From: Enoplolaimus lenunculus
Taxonomy: Eukaryota; Nematoda; Enoplea; Enoplida; Thoracostomopsidae
Direction of reading: 5' to 3'
Length of the DNA: 64,000 nt
Assembly (NCBI GenBank): GCA_030248215.1
Contig: JASANG010002303.1
Location: forward strand, 1-64,000
The translations under genes and the position numbers were made by a program. The notes below the pieces were generated by a model that had not been told where the DNA came from, ran no database searches, and worked only from the letters and a program-made list of their open reading frames with translations. Shown here piece by piece: positions 11,801 through 22,299 of the stretch (position 1 is its first letter; each line of letters begins with the position of its first letter).

Positions 11801-13182
11801 GATCAATTTTGTTTTTGACTCAGTTACTTTATTCTGATTTCAAATTTGTTTTCGGAAAACACCGAAGCAAAAGCGTAGTGCAATTTTTCATAAATTACCA
11901 GTTATTTTCATTGCATTTTAAACGAAATTTTGTGTGCTACGCGCAGCGTTTTGTTCATTGTTTGAATATTTTGTTTTTCGTTTTCCTGAGTGGCTATAAT
12001 AGAGTCAGTTTAAGCTTTATACTAATTTCTTTTGCTTAGACTTAGGCTTAGGCTTACGAATAGGTTCATCAATACGCCTATGTTTAGGCTTAGGCTTAAA
12101 CTTAGACTTAGGAAAATGCTTATGCTACTGTTCCGGCCCTGTTCTATGCATGGGCCCTGCATTTTAAACTTAATTTTAGTTTTGAAGTCTGAATTGCGTA
12201 TGGATTATGTATAAAATTATTTTTTCGTCCAGCGGTCAGTGAGAAGGACACATGGAAACACTCCCTCAATCCTGATTGACTTACGTTAGGTATGGACACT
12301 GCCGCATCATGATCGGAGGCAACATTTTTGAGACACGAGGACTTCGTGTAACAAAAATTTTGAAGGTTTTTAATTTTACTAAAACTGAAAAACGCTGCAA
12401 ACAAACCTTGGACAAATTCACAAAGGGACCTTTGACTCCACTCTCGGCCGACGTCCTTGTGTCCCACCGGATCATCGTTATACGATTCAGCCTACACTGC
12501 GAATTTCAGTGAGTTGATTTTGACTCAGAATGAGTTCAATCACTCGGTCTGAGTTAGAACTATCAGAACTCAGAATTTTGAGTTGATTCAATGCATTCTG
12601 AGTTAATTAACCAACTCACCTAGAGTCAACTCACAACTCAGAGTGAGAATCGACTCAACTCAGAGTGAGTTAATGTTAACTGATATATTAATTCACAAAA
12701 TAACCAACTCGCTAGTTGAATTGATTAATTAGCTCATTGGAATTGACAGTGTAACTTCTTTGGTACGCCTCGGCGTTCGACAACAAGTGTTTCAATATTG
12801 ACAGTAGACGGTCATAGATTAAAGCTTATTTTGAATGCTTTCAGGTATTTTCTCAATCCACGAACAGCCGTTGCCAGTACGATACCGCGTATCTAAGCTA
12901 TCGTCAACAGATATTGCTCATATCACTAGTGAAACCATAGCAGTGACTGCAAACGACTGCGCGTTTCACTGTTTGTCATTACCAAGTTGTCACGCAGCAG
13001 TATACCTGCCAAGTTCTAACCTTCAACCTGGTTCATGTTTACCAATTAAATTAAAACCTACACAATTGAACGACAGCATCGCTTGTAGCGACCGTCAAAA
13101 TTCAAAGTATCTTACAACTGAATGGATGAGCGATTATGAATTCAAACAGCCAATCACAATCAGTTGTATTAGAATTGATTGA
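2883..13182 (+). CDS. Secreted protein with 28-residue repeats and two PAN-like domains (partial 5')
   Basis: Seven exons join in frame: 2883-4571, 6622-6687, 7485-7651, 8698-8806, 9878-9916, 10530-10589 and 12845-13182 (stop TGA). Exon junction phases are 1,1,0,1,1,1 and each edge has a GT donor or AG acceptor; donors at 4572, 6688, 8807, 9917 and 10590 are GTAAG or GTAA type. The first exon begins in phase 1, so at least one upstream exon with the start codon is missing. The roughly 820 visible residues comprise a Cys module, twelve 28-residue Arg/Ser/Gly/Thr repeats, a second Cys module, a linker, PAN-like domain 1 (exons at 7485 and 8698), a Pro/Lys linker PGQVPPPAKTPK, a dibasic site RQKR, and PAN-like domain 2 (last exon). 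The domains share CATLC/CAFHC, SCSVAAYIP/SCHAAVYLP and VTLSC/ITISC. PAN domains bind proteins or glycans; an extracellular matrix, cuticle or mucin-like role is inference. Extra phase-1 exons between 4571 and 6622 cannot be excluded. Confidence 0.7.
3077..4084 (+). repeat. Coding minisatellite: 12 x 84 bp (28 residues)
   Basis: Each unit reads (D/N)RISS(N/S)RG-G/S-GGSRQ, then S/T, TGQRP and a VTTTA-like end. Units 4-7 and 8-11 are near-identical sets of four, so a 336-bp higher-order block has been duplicated. It lies inside the first visible exon of the PAN gene and keeps the frame because 84 is divisible by 3. Confidence 0.95.
4728..4874 (+). mobile_element. TTAGGC MITE, end type C
   Basis: Ends ATGTTACGTTAAGGGGCGTC and CCCCTTAAAGTAACATTGGCC are inverted. 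The internal array is short. It lies in an intron of the PAN gene. Confidence 0.85.
5154..5307. repeat. 77-bp tandem duplication
   Basis: Two nearly identical copies start with TTCTAATTATACGAG at 5154 and 5231. Confidence 0.9.
5455..6120 (+). repeat. Degenerate TTAGGC-rich tract
   Basis: Many TTAGGC and variant hexamers (TTAAGC, TTTAGGC) are separated by AT-rich spacers such as ACATAGATTAAATC. No flanking inverted ends are recognisable, so this looks like an amplified or decayed interior of the TTAGGC MITE family rather than one insertion. Confidence 0.8.
6155..6430. repeat. CCCGAAATCCCAAAA minisatellite
   Basis: Irregular units of about 35-40 bp contain CATATCCCGAAATCCC and CACCTTCGACC. 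Open frames through it on both strands are products of the repetition. Confidence 0.85.
6807..7085. mobile_element. MITE with ACAAGAGTGTGC ends
   Basis: Left end ACAAGAGTGTGCTACTGGG and right end CAGCTGCACACTCGTGT form inverted ends. The interior has palindromic GTTGCGTTTTTG / AAAAACGCAACGC. Related copies lie at 45172, 48930, 49364 and 53463. Confidence 0.8.
7166..7350 (+). repeat. Segmental duplicate, copy 1 (partner 13193-13375)
   Basis: The segment from ACACTTGAAATGCGGGTG through the poly-AT stretch, GGACAACCCAATAGTTGG and into the TTAGGC MITE recurs at 13193. Copy 1 is in the intron just before PAN domain 1. Confidence 0.9.
7251..7441 (+). mobile_element. TTAGGC MITE, end type A
   Basis: Ends GATGTATAGAACAGGGCGG and CGGCCCTGTTCTCTACATGG. 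It lies in the PAN gene intron 44 bp before the exon at 7485, and its left flank is duplicated at 13193. Confidence 0.9.
7709..8244. mobile_element. Non-autonomous DNA transposon with AGGGTTGCGCTAT ends
   Basis: AGGGTTGCGCTAT at the left and ATAGCGCAACCCT at the right are inverted, with further inner inverted motifs around TTGACGT. The element is about 535 bp and sits in the PAN gene intron. An inverted partial copy lies at 52508-52950. Confidence 0.8.
9112..9347. mobile_element. MITE with TATTCTCAAA...GTAGCACC ends
   Basis: Left end CATATTCTCAAAAGTGTGTAG, cut here to its core TATTCTCAAA, and right end TTTGAGAATACGGG are inverted. The interior holds CACATTTATTGCATTCGAT, shared with copies at 10737 and 47448. 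Confidence 0.8.
9567..9784. mobile_element. GAGTCAAA MITE
   Basis: Inverted ends CACTGCAAAAATGGTGA and CACCATTTTTTTGCAGTG flank a palindromic core of AGTCGAAT/ATTCGACT motifs. It lies in a PAN gene intron about 95 bp upstream of the exon at 9878. Confidence 0.9.
9937..10130. mobile_element. GTAGCACC-type MITE, diverged copy
   Basis: TATAGCACCTATCACCC at the left matches the family end; the right side keeps CTATCATCAGACTGGTGACAG, here only partly matching. Boundaries are approximate. Confidence 0.6.
10228..10397 (+). mobile_element. TTAGGC MITE, end type A
   Basis: Ends GGCCCATGTATACAACAGGG and CCCTGTTCTATACATGGGC; PAN gene intron. Confidence 0.9.
10737..10947. mobile_element. GTAGCACC-type MITE
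   Basis: Left TATTCTCAAATGCATACAGC and right GGTGCTACACACATGAGAAT are inverted; PAN gene last intron. Confidence 0.8.
11186..11369 (-). mobile_element. TTAGGC MITE, end type B
   Basis: Ends GGCCAATGTAAAAAACAG and CCCCTGATCTTTACATGGGC. Confidence 0.88.
11632..11779 (+). mobile_element. TTAGGC MITE, diverged
   Basis: The core GAGTAAGC...CTTTAGACTATTTTTT and the right end AGTAATAAACTTGGCC are recognisable; the hexamer array is almost gone. Confidence 0.65.
11991..12156 (+). mobile_element. TTAGGC MITE, end type A, 5'-truncated
   Basis: Starts inside the element at TGGCTATAATAGAGTCAG; the right end GGCCCTGTTCTATGCATGGG is intact. Confidence 0.85.
12495..12751. mobile_element. GAGTTGA MITE, full length
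   Basis: CACTG at 12495 and CAGTG at 12747 are the tips, each bordered by TA (12493-12494 and 12752-12753), which looks like a TA target duplication. It lies 93 bp before the last exon of the PAN gene. Confidence 0.9.
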
Positions 13183-13192
13183 GCCGTTTATG

Positions 13193-13375
13193 ACAACACT
13201 TGAAATGCGGGTGTGTTCACAAGTCATATATATATTTTTTGTACATTTATTAATTAATTGGACAACCCAATAGTTGGCCGATGTATGGAACAGGGCGGAT
13301 CGTTTTCTGGCTGGGCTATAATAGAGTCAGTTTAAGCTTTAGACTAATTTTTTTGCGTAGGCTTAGGCTTAGGCT
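13193..13375 (+). repeat. Segmental duplicate, copy 2 (partner 7166-7350)
   Basis: This copy begins 11 bases after the stop codon of the PAN gene. Single-base differences such as TTAATTGG versus TTAATAGG show it is not recent enough to be identical. Confidence 0.9.
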
Positions 13376-13512
13376 TAGGGTTAGGCTTAGGCTTAGGAAT
13401 TGGCTCATCCATACGCTTAGGCCTAGGGTTAGGCTCATCCATACGTTTACGCTTTGGCTTAGGCTTAAGAATATGCTTATACTACTGTTCCGGTTCTGTT
13501 CTATACATGGGC
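13276..13512 (+). mobile_element. TTAGGC MITE, end type A
   Basis: Ends GGCCGATGTATGGAACAGGG and TTCTGTTCTATACATGGGC. The 80 bp to its left repeats the flank of the copy at 7251. Confidence 0.9.
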
Positions 13513-13593
13513 TCAATAGTTCGTTTGGTTATAGTTATTTAGGCACAATTGTTGCTCATATTTCTTGTGAATGTTAGAGTTACCAAAAGTGAA

Positions 13594-13604
13594 GGGTAAA
13601 TAAA
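13594..13604 (+). promoter_or_regulatory. Possible polyadenylation signal of the PAN gene
   Basis: AATAAA occurs about 415 bases after the stop codon at 13182, beyond a TTAGGC MITE. It is the nearest clear hexamer on this strand, but usage is unproven. Confidence 0.25.
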
Positions 13605-14205
13605 TCTCTCAAGCCCCTGCGCCGTCCGCCTCTGTTGATATTCATTACTATCATTTAAAAGTTACAAGATCCAAAGGAAATAAAGGTACAACTTACATAG
13701 TGACTGGTATGATATAATATAGAGTTAAGTACAACTTAAGCTTATGCTCAGGAAAATCAAACAAATGTGGTATACTTTTGCCTCTTCTATCTCGTTAACG
13801 CTAGCATATTTCAGAAGTAAGCAAGTATCTATATTCTAGTGAGCAACGGCGCATCTTGGGGTAAATCTAGGCATCGGGATCGGATATTCCACCGGAACCA
13901 AGCGCACGTATAATTTTGCTTTGAAATTTAATATTAAAATTGCGTCTAGTGATTTGCTTTGTTTCTCGCTAGGCTATGTCATCACAGAAACTCAAATATG
14001 CTAAAATTTTAAAAATTCGACTATTTTCTGGCAAACGCCAGCTAATAAGCATTTAACGAAAAGACCGCTGTTCTACCCAGGTAGAAGCTATCTAACGTAT
14101 AAGTTGCTACAGATTTAGCACTTTTTGAAAATAATTTTGGATCAAAACGCACAAAAACGTAGTATTCAATCAAGAAGCTTTTAGTGGTTTACAATAGATG
14201 GTTGA
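13605..14205 (+). other. No gene seen
   Basis: Plain AT-rich sequence between the PAN gene and the AAT microsatellite; no convincing exon on either strand. Confidence 0.4.
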
Positions 14206-14401
14206 TCTATTATCAACAACAACAATAATAATAAAAATAATAACAATAATAATAATAATAATAAATGATAGTAATAATAGAAATAATAATAAAATAATAA
14301 TTATAGTAATAATAATAATAATAATATAATAATAATAACAAATAACAATAATAATAAATAATAATAATAAAAATAACAATAACAACAACAACAACAACAA
14401 C

Positions 14402-14452
<51 letters not shown>
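14206..14452. repeat. AAT/AAC trinucleotide microsatellite
   Basis: Long run of AAT with AAC interruptions. Leu/Ile- or Tyr-rich open frames on the minus strand are produced by it. Confidence 0.97.
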
Positions 14453-15599
14453 GGCGGATGAAATCAGGTAACGTAGGCGTTGTTTAAAACACAAGTTTTT
14501 CTTCAAGAAATATCGGTAACAACTGTTTGTCAAGTTAAAACTGTTTAGTATTCAAATGAGTTTGTCAGAACTTTTACTATGCTATAATGTTAGCGCAAAG
14601 CATAATTGCTTGTGTCAGTAAAAATTGTGATTAAATGCGGGCAATATTGTTAAAATGATTTTGAGACAAAAACTATAACTGGCATTAGCAGATGTTCGCC
14701 ATAAGATACGGTATTATAGTATACAAACTGCAGTTTTTCCCGTTTTTTCTTATGTGAACTTATTTTGTAATCGTCTGATATCGGCTTCAAAGACGTAGAA
14801 CATTAGAAGTAACTGTAATTGCTAAAATACTTCCAGTAAACAAGAAATACTATAATTTTCAGAACTTTAAAGCTATTTTTCCAAAAAGCGCTAAAAATTG
14901 TATTGCATTGGCAAATTCTGCCGCGAAGTAATTCTTTGAGTTTCTCTGTAAACGTGGTATATGTGAGAAGTTCCTGATTTTGACTCAACCCCTGTATCCT
15001 GTATCACCTTTTTGCAGTTCTTTTCTCGATGTATGCTTATCGCTCTGATTTAGTAAACGCGGCCGGTAATCGTTTATTAACCCACCCAAATCCTGTACAA
15101 CAACGAGTATTACAAGCAAATCACAGGTTATGTAATTTAACGTGCAGCCTGATCCGGAATCCTTAAAGCATATGCCTGAATCTGTTTTAGTCCAGCCACT
15201 GGCTTTACCGATACCAATACTTCCGCTTTTTCCCAGAATCCGTGCAATTCTAACCCCGTTAGAATTACACCCTTTTAAACCGTGCACACTAACCCCGTTA
15301 GAGATACACCAAATTTACCGACCAATCTAACCCCGTTAGAATTGGGCCCAATCCGTTGTAGAATAATAAGTCCAACCCCGTTAGACTTATTAGACTACTT
15401 TTCCTGGTGCTCCGTATAAATCCCAAAGTTCTCCGGTTAACACATAACGCCAGTACTTTATACGGGGTAATCCTGTGCCTTGCGCAACACAACTGTATCC
15501 GTAATGCCCGAGTTTCCTTCACATCTTTAAGCCACCGTGACAATCAAGCCTAGGAATTTTTACAATATTTCACTTTAAAAGGTAAAAGCAAATTTCAGC
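14453..15599 (+). other. No secure gene; TCTAACGGGGTTAG motifs
   Basis: The motif CTAACCCCGTTAGA occurs three times between 15250 and 15345, with a fourth related CCAACCCCGTTAGA at 15373. From an acceptor-like TTTTTGCAG at about 15017 a short open frame (MYAYRSDLVNAAGNRLLTHP and onward to a stop near 15172) looks mildly coding, but no partner exon was found. Confidence 0.3.
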
Positions 15600-15805
15600 A
15601 CTAAAAGGTTTTTTGGTGCGAGGAATTTGAATAAATGGTTTACAAACATCCAAAACCGATAATTGCATGGTATTTTAGCTATTGACAGAACAAAAGGAGT
15701 TTTTAAATGTTTTATTTCAAAAAATTAGAGTGGCAGAAGGGTTTTTTGGTGCGAGGAATCTGAGAAAATTGCTTACAAACCTCCAAAACCGATAAATGAA
15801 TAGTT
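15600..15805. repeat. Two diverged copies of a 75-bp unit
   Basis: GGTTTTTTGGTGCGAGGAAT occurs at 15608 and 15740, each followed by GGTTTACAAACAT/GCTTACAAACCT and CCAAAACCGATAA. Confidence 0.85.
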
Positions 15806-17315
15806 AGCTAACACCTATTTGCATATTTTTATACCTTAATAAATTGCTTTTTAACGTGCGTTCCAGCTTCGCTCAATAAATGTACCTAGTCCCACTACGA
15901 CTGGTATATATAAGCTACTGTAGTTGGCAAAACAATGATTTTAAGCAGCTGTCGTTAGCTCAGAACTAAACAGTAAGACACCGTTCTCATCGTTTGTTGA
16001 AAACCAAGCAACTGTTTTTAGATAAAAAATATATTTAAGCAACTGTCCTTGCCTCGAATACTCAAAGTACAGACACCGTTCGTGCCTAAAATTTCATTTT
16101 GAGAAGCTGTTGCTCTTTATATTGCCATTACTAGTGAACAACAGGATCTGAGATTAAATAAACAAGGTAGCGGTTACTTCTGTAGGACGAAAATATATAG
16201 TAACCGTCAATAGCTTCTTTAATTATTTTAAACTAACGACCGCTGCTTAAACTGAAAACATCAAGATATTGTCATACAAAAGGTTGGCAATAGTAGTAGT
16301 TGTACATTAAAAATTAAAATAGAATAAAAGTTTAATATTTACGAAGGTTTGTTAAAATAAGTTTTAAACAACAACTGCATGTACTTCTGAAATTGGGAAC
16401 CTGTCGTTTGAAAAGTTACGAAAAATATCAATAAGCAAGCGTCCATAGCCGTTGAGAATTTCCACATGGCGTACATAAATTAATGTAAACCACGCATAAA
16501 AACCGTAAAAATAACACTGCAGCACAATAATAGTTTCACGCCAGTTTTCTCCAGCTATGAGTACAAATAATGATTCCGGTCCCAGCTACCCCATGTGCGT
16601 CTCGACCTCATTTGCATACCGCCAACACCCACAATTGGGTGTCCGCTACTGCTTTTGAGGTCCAGAGCCACTCACCTAATACATTCCTTTGCCACAACAC
16701 ACTACAACAGCAACAACAATATTACCCAATAATAAAGCACCCTTTTGGTGCTAACATAGCCTAGCTATGTCATTAGTAGCAAATAAAGCCAACACCGTAC
16801 GCAACATTATTCAATGGCCTCGCAGGGCCCAGGTAAGTTTTACATTGCGGACACACAGCCGCCATAGCATCGATTTTACATTTCTACGCTTTGCAGCAAC
16901 GCCTAACTCTAACTTAAGTTCTAAGAGAGACTAGGTGGAGCCAGGGACTCCCTTGAGGTGTGGTTTTGATTTAGGGTTTTATTTTATGTTTTAGTTTTTA
17001 GTTTGAAATAGGTTTAAGAGTGGCAGAGCCACCTACAGTATACTGTGCCACATGAAATTTTCGAGTTGGGAGCAGTCGCTTGGCGTTCAAATGAAGGATC
17101 GGTAATAATGTTCCGTTCAATTGAATGACATATTGAAATATAAGTAATTAATGATATTTACAGTTTATAATTACGAACCAATAGGTGTCTCAAATTGTAT
17201 ACAAGACAAAGTTTTAAAAATGTTAAGGAAAATATTTTGCTATTTTAAAAAATTGCCTGTAGATTTCTACTTCTGTCCTGGCTAGAGGGCTAACCATATA
17301 TAAGACAAGTAATCG
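15806..17315 (+). other. Possible transcription unit of unknown kind
   Basis: TATATATAAG at about 15905 resembles a TATA box. Two AATAAA hexamers lie near 16730 and 16781. A strong donor CCCAG/GTAAGT at 16833 and an acceptor TTTGCAG at 16896 would define a 63-bp intron, and ATGs near 16557, 16570 and 16766 open only short frames (28-64 codons). None resembles a known protein. A non-coding RNA or a solo repeat is equally possible. Confidence 0.25.
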
Positions 17316-17497
17316 GGCCAATGTTACTTTTAGGGCCGTAACAGTAGACTAAGCTAATTCCTAAGTCTAGCCTAAACCTAAGCGTTGTAAAAGCGTATTC
17401 CTAAGCCTAAGCCTAAGCAAAAAATGTAGTCTAGAATGCAAGCCTACTTTTTTACAGACCCACCAGAAACCGGAACGGGCCTAAAAGCACCATGGGC
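17316..17497 (-). mobile_element. TTAGGC MITE, end type C
   Basis: GGCCAATGTTACTTTTAGGG at the left; right end diverged (GGGCCTAAAAGCACCATGGG). Confidence 0.8.
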
Positions 17498-18902
17498 ATG
17501 AAATTTTAAGTATTAAAAGATCCTACGATAAAATTTAAACATTTTCTCATTTTGGAGCTCATTTGGGTACAAAGACAACCTTTGTTTTTTCCCAACTTAA
17601 AATTGCTATTTTTTTCAAATTTGAGAATTTAATTTATAATTCTAAATTTAGAAATTGCCGTTACACAAAGTAAGTCGTTTTTACAGCCACTGCAAGCACC
17701 GGTGCATTTTGATCGTTTTTTTTTTAAGAGGTATAACTTTTTCTACACACAGTGTCCAGCATTGTGAAGCTTAAATTTTAATGCACTTTTGTGAGGCCGA
17801 CCAATATGGATCCCTTAGATTTAATCAGAAAACAGAAAAAATAGAATTAAAGCTTGTCTTTAAATAGAGTTTCGAAAAAAATTCTAAATTTCTTAAAAAC
17901 TACTGGGTTTGAAATATGTATTCGCAGAAACATTTCGAAATATCAAATACGAATTGTTGTTGCTAGTCTTGATCAGCATCAAGTGGTAGGTACGCACATC
18001 CCGGGTATATTCCGAACAAAAACGTGATCGTAACAGCAAAAAAGGAGAACTATGAATCTGAGGGGTTAAAAAGGAATTTGTTGTTATAATTTTAGTTTAC
18101 AATTTTTTATGTCGTCTTGTGAGGGCCTTAAAAACAACAACCGATATTTATTTATTCCAAATTGTTGTTGTTGTTTTTTCGCTCATGTACAACTATGTTT
18201 GCAGGATTCAAATATTAAACAAAGGCGTTGTTTTGGTGCAAAAAATATAGTTAATTAAACATTTAATTCAAATTTAGAACAAGATTGGTAATTTTTGAAA
18301 TTTTCAAAAAAACCCACCGATGATTTAGTAACGTTAATATGTAAGTAATCTTAACTGGAATCGGACCCTAAAACTAAAAATATACACGCTGGATATTAAA
18401 AATGTGATTTTTGTCATAGAATCCGTTTCAGTAGTTACAAGTCGTAGTCAAGAGTTTACTGTTGTTATGCTTTGTATAAAAATAGATTATAATTATTTTT
18501 AACTAAAAAGAACAAAAACTATAAAAGATATAATTTTTTTATTTTTTGGTAAACAGTTTGCAATCATTTTGGGAACATTTTAAATTTAGTAACAAATATT
18601 TGGACGATGTCGATTTTGGTATAAATTTCTGAAGCTCATTTGGAAATTTTGATATCAGTACCGATTTGTTGCGCTCTGTCAGCATATGGGACAGCACGTT
18701 TAGTTTGAAAGGTTTAGCAAAAATATACGCCGCGTTCATGAAGTTTTTTGTCAAGTTGGTGCTAATCGAAGACGTTATATGGTAGGGTTAAACGTTTTTG
18801 GCAATTTTGTTTGTGTTTTTACTGTTTGGAAGGCGTAACGAGAGTCGATTTTGTTGAAACGATAAAAACTGTTACGCGTTCGCTCGGCCGTATCTCGTTT
18901 TA
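17498..18902. other. No gene seen
   Basis: AT-rich, with many runs of A or T and no convincing exon. A 71-codon open frame on the minus strand (18539-18754) has no recognisable motif. Confidence 0.4.
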
Positions 18903-19096
18903 GGCCAATGTAAAGAACAGGGTCGGAACAGTATTATAAGCTTATTCCTAAACCTAAGCCTAAGCCTAAGCCTAAGCGTAAGAATGAGTTAATTCCTAAG
19001 ACTAAACCTAAACCAAGCAAAAAATAGTCTAAAGCTTAGGCTTATTCTATTCTACTCGAACAGAAAAACGTTCCGCTCCTGATCTTTACATGGGCC
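18903..19096 (-). mobile_element. TTAGGC MITE, end type B
   Basis: Ends GGCCAATGTAAAGAACAGGG and CCTGATCTTTACATGGGCC. Confidence 0.9.
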
Positions 19097-19474
19097 TCGT
19101 TTTGATGCCCAGCTGAAGACAATTATTGCTAATGCAGTATTTTCAGCATCATATGTTTTCCAACGCTGATGTTTAAAAATTTGAATTTTTGAGTTAGTTT
19201 CCAATGTTTTCCATTGAATCAAGTCTTTTTTAACATAAAAGTTAAGATACTCATGCTAAGACTGCCGTAAGAAACAAAATCAGGATAGCTCAAAGTACTA
19301 AATAAAGTTCTGATTTGGTATTTTTTCAAACCAAACAGACTATTATTTACTTCAAGACTTTTAGTCTAAAAAATTGTTACATTATCGGATATCTGGATGA
19401 AACTGACAGTCGGACAAATTCATGATTTGAATAATCTTTGTAAACTTATCAAAATTAGAAAAACTTTACTTTTG

Positions 19475-19729
19475 CACTGCAAATTCCAGTGAGTTGATTT
19501 TGTCTCAGAATGAGTTAAATGCACTCAGAAGCCTGAGCTCTGAATTAAGTCTTTCAGAACTCAGAATTCTGAATTGGTTTAATTCATTCTGAGTAAATGA
19601 ATCAACTCAACCGGAATTAAATGAGCTCCGAGTGAGTTAATATTTAGTGCTATATTAACTCAGAAATGACCAAAAAAAAAACCGATTCTCTCTCTGAGTT
19701 GATTAATCAGCACACTGGGATTTACAGTG
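19475..19729. mobile_element. GAGTTGA MITE
   Basis: Tips CACTGCAAATTCCAGTGAG and GGGATTTACAGTG. Confidence 0.88.
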
Positions 19730-19908
19730 TGAACAATTTTGGGGCACTTTTTTCGTTTTTCAGTCTTCACCTGCAACTTTAGTATAATTAACAACCCGTG
19801 AGAAATTCGGATTTCACCTACTTAAAAGTTCCGGCTGTCTTAAGGTATTTAAGCAGATTCAAAACATTTGTAAAACTTCATAATTTTTTGACAAACATCT
19901 GCATGAAA

Positions 19909-20145
19909 CACTGTAAATTCCAATGAGTTAATTAATTAACTCAGAACGGAAAGTTAGTTATTTCTGAGTTAATAACAGAACACTTTAACTCACTTTGAGT
20001 TGACTTGATTCTCACCGTGAGTTCAGTTGACTCTGGATGAGTTGATTAATTAACTCAGAATGAATTGAATCAACTCAAAATTCTATGTTCTGATAAGTGA
20101 TTCAACTCATTCTGAGTTAAAATCAGCTCACTAAACTATACAGTG
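19909..20145. mobile_element. GAGTTGA MITE, opposite orientation to its neighbour
   Basis: Tips CACTGTAAATTCCAATGAG and CTAAACTATACAGTG. Only 180 bp separate it from the copy at 19475. Confidence 0.88.
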
Positions 20146-20559
20146 AATCTTGTTTGAATTAATCGACAAATTAAGCGCAGTGTGGTGTATAAATAGAAAT
20201 TTGCTTAAGCAATTTTGTTCACAAACAATTGTATTCAGTGCGCTGGAAAACAGTCGTTAGCATACATTATTGCCAAATATTAAGCTTCGCGCTAACCCGA
20301 TTAAACAACTTCATTTTGTATTTTATCTGATTTCATATATACCGGAGGCATGGCAGAATTCAATTCGAAGAATCAGATTTTTTTCTTAAAAACACAGCTG
20401 TTAAGGCTTATGTTTGAATCCAGTCAGGGGATACAGTGATTAAAAATAGTATGAACATATCTGTGCATTGATGGGCATGATGATTTGTAAGTAGGTTTGT
20501 ATAACGAGAAAAAATTGCTAAATATTTGCCCTCACTTAACCGTACTCAAAATAAATGGT

Positions 20560-21165
20560 CTTGTATTATAGAAACATTGTCTGAAATTTATGACACTTAT
20601 GAATTGAATTTAAGTCTTATATTTGTTAAAATTTTCAGAAATATTGGTTTAAAATTTTTCACCCTTAAATGTCTTAAATTTAAGACTTTGTTTTATGAAC
20701 GATTCAGAAAACTATTTCTAAAATAAGAGACAAATATCTCTGAAATAAAACACAGAGATTTGCCATGGAAACCGACTACAAAATTTCGGGCTAAAGCTCA
20801 ACCCAATACCGTAATTTTACAACCTTAGATATGTCAAAGACGCAAATTTAGGTTGGAGGGAGCCTGAGTTCAACCCGAAATATCTTTGAAATTCGATTAT
20901 TTATATACTTTTTCAAGAATATACGGAGCAACTTTTTACATACATTAAACTCAAATAATTAATTCTTGAATAAACACTTATTTCTGGAAAGGATGAAATT
21001 TATGTCTTATAAATTGGCAATAGCAATTTCTTGAATATGACATTTATGTTTTAACCATTTATGAAACGAATTTCTGAGCAGTTTAAGGCTACCAATGTCT
21101 GAAACACAAGACGTCTTGAAAATTTAGAAACCAGAAGTCTTGAAATTTTAAGACAATTTATTTTG
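20560..21165 (+). repeat. TCTTGAAATT-rich repeat element, copy 1
   Basis: The block CCATGGAAACCGACTACAAA through AACCCGAAATATCTTTGAAA is shared with copies at 22300 and 35585 and, inverted, with 22780-23525. Around it, motifs such as TCTTGAATAT and CTGAAAT recur. Boundaries are approximate; no coding sequence was recognised. Confidence 0.8.
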
Positions 21166-22299
21166 CGTGAATAGGCCCGTATAGCCTACGGTAAATGCTC
21201 ATATCGCAGCAGTGCTACAAGTGATAACAACACTTGGTACTAAAGTTTGCATGATAAACCAAATAGCTAATTTTATTGTTTTTGTTGTTTTTGGCGAAGA
21301 AAATGTTTACATAAACATGTTGTGATCGCGTCGGTAAATATCAGTGCAGAATTAACTTCTAATAAACTTCTATTACCCACCTGGTGCGCTATTTCAAAAT
21401 TATTAGCCTCACCAAACACAGTAAAACACCCCAGGGTTAACAGAAGTTGTTAGGTTTAATCGTTTTGTATTATTAATGTGCAACCAAAATAAATGAAAAC
21501 ATGTCTTGCCTGCATTGTCGGAAACATGCGCTATATTTATATCGTAACTAAACTGTATTGCTGAAGCCAGTGGTTTTTAGTCTCAAACTTCGAAACGACC
21601 TTAAACTGGCTATTGGTGGTTTGCTCCTCGCAGACAGCAAATATCTTGAGCACACATTGCGCTACAGAATACGTAAAATACACTAATCTCGGTGGCGCTT
21701 AGCCACGTGCACAATGTCGGCACAATACAATTGAAAAATGTGACTAAAAGTTTTTTTCGTTAAAAAAATTCAAAATATATTTTACGGTCCAACAAAATAA
21801 GCATCGATTAAATTGTCACGGGTTCGCCACAACGTCCAAATGACTCTGGTAGATAAATTATAACCAACCGCATTTACTGTGCAGTCTGTCTTTTGAAAGT
21901 CAGATTTTATTAAAAAAACGAATAGTCCATTTCATGTGACATTTGAAAAATTCCGCAATAAACCGATATTAAATTATTTGAATTTTGAAGTTTGTTTTTT
22001 GAGCAAAAAAAGTTAAGCAGCTTTCGTTTTGGTGGTACACAAATTCGTTATGAAACACCAGATGTTCCAGACAGATTTTGGTATTACAAAAGGGTGTAAT
22101 TTTCTACCAGACCCACCGCGCGAATACGGTAGTCATAATCATTTGGTTTTACTTTTGCCAATGTTTAGCTGATTTATTTGTGTTTTTTACAAAGCTTTGG
22201 ACTTAACTGCAACTCCCAAGCTACGCAGTTAATAGTAAAAGCCGTATAGCAAAGGATGCGCAAGCAACTCTAGTTGGCACTAAGCTATAGTTTTGTTTA
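21166..22299. other. No gene seen
   Basis: Intergenic AT-rich DNA without a recognisable repeat family or exon. Confidence 0.4.

Noticed and set aside
14170-14533. Poly-Ile/Tyr/Leu frames
   Set aside because: Products of the AAT microsatellite.
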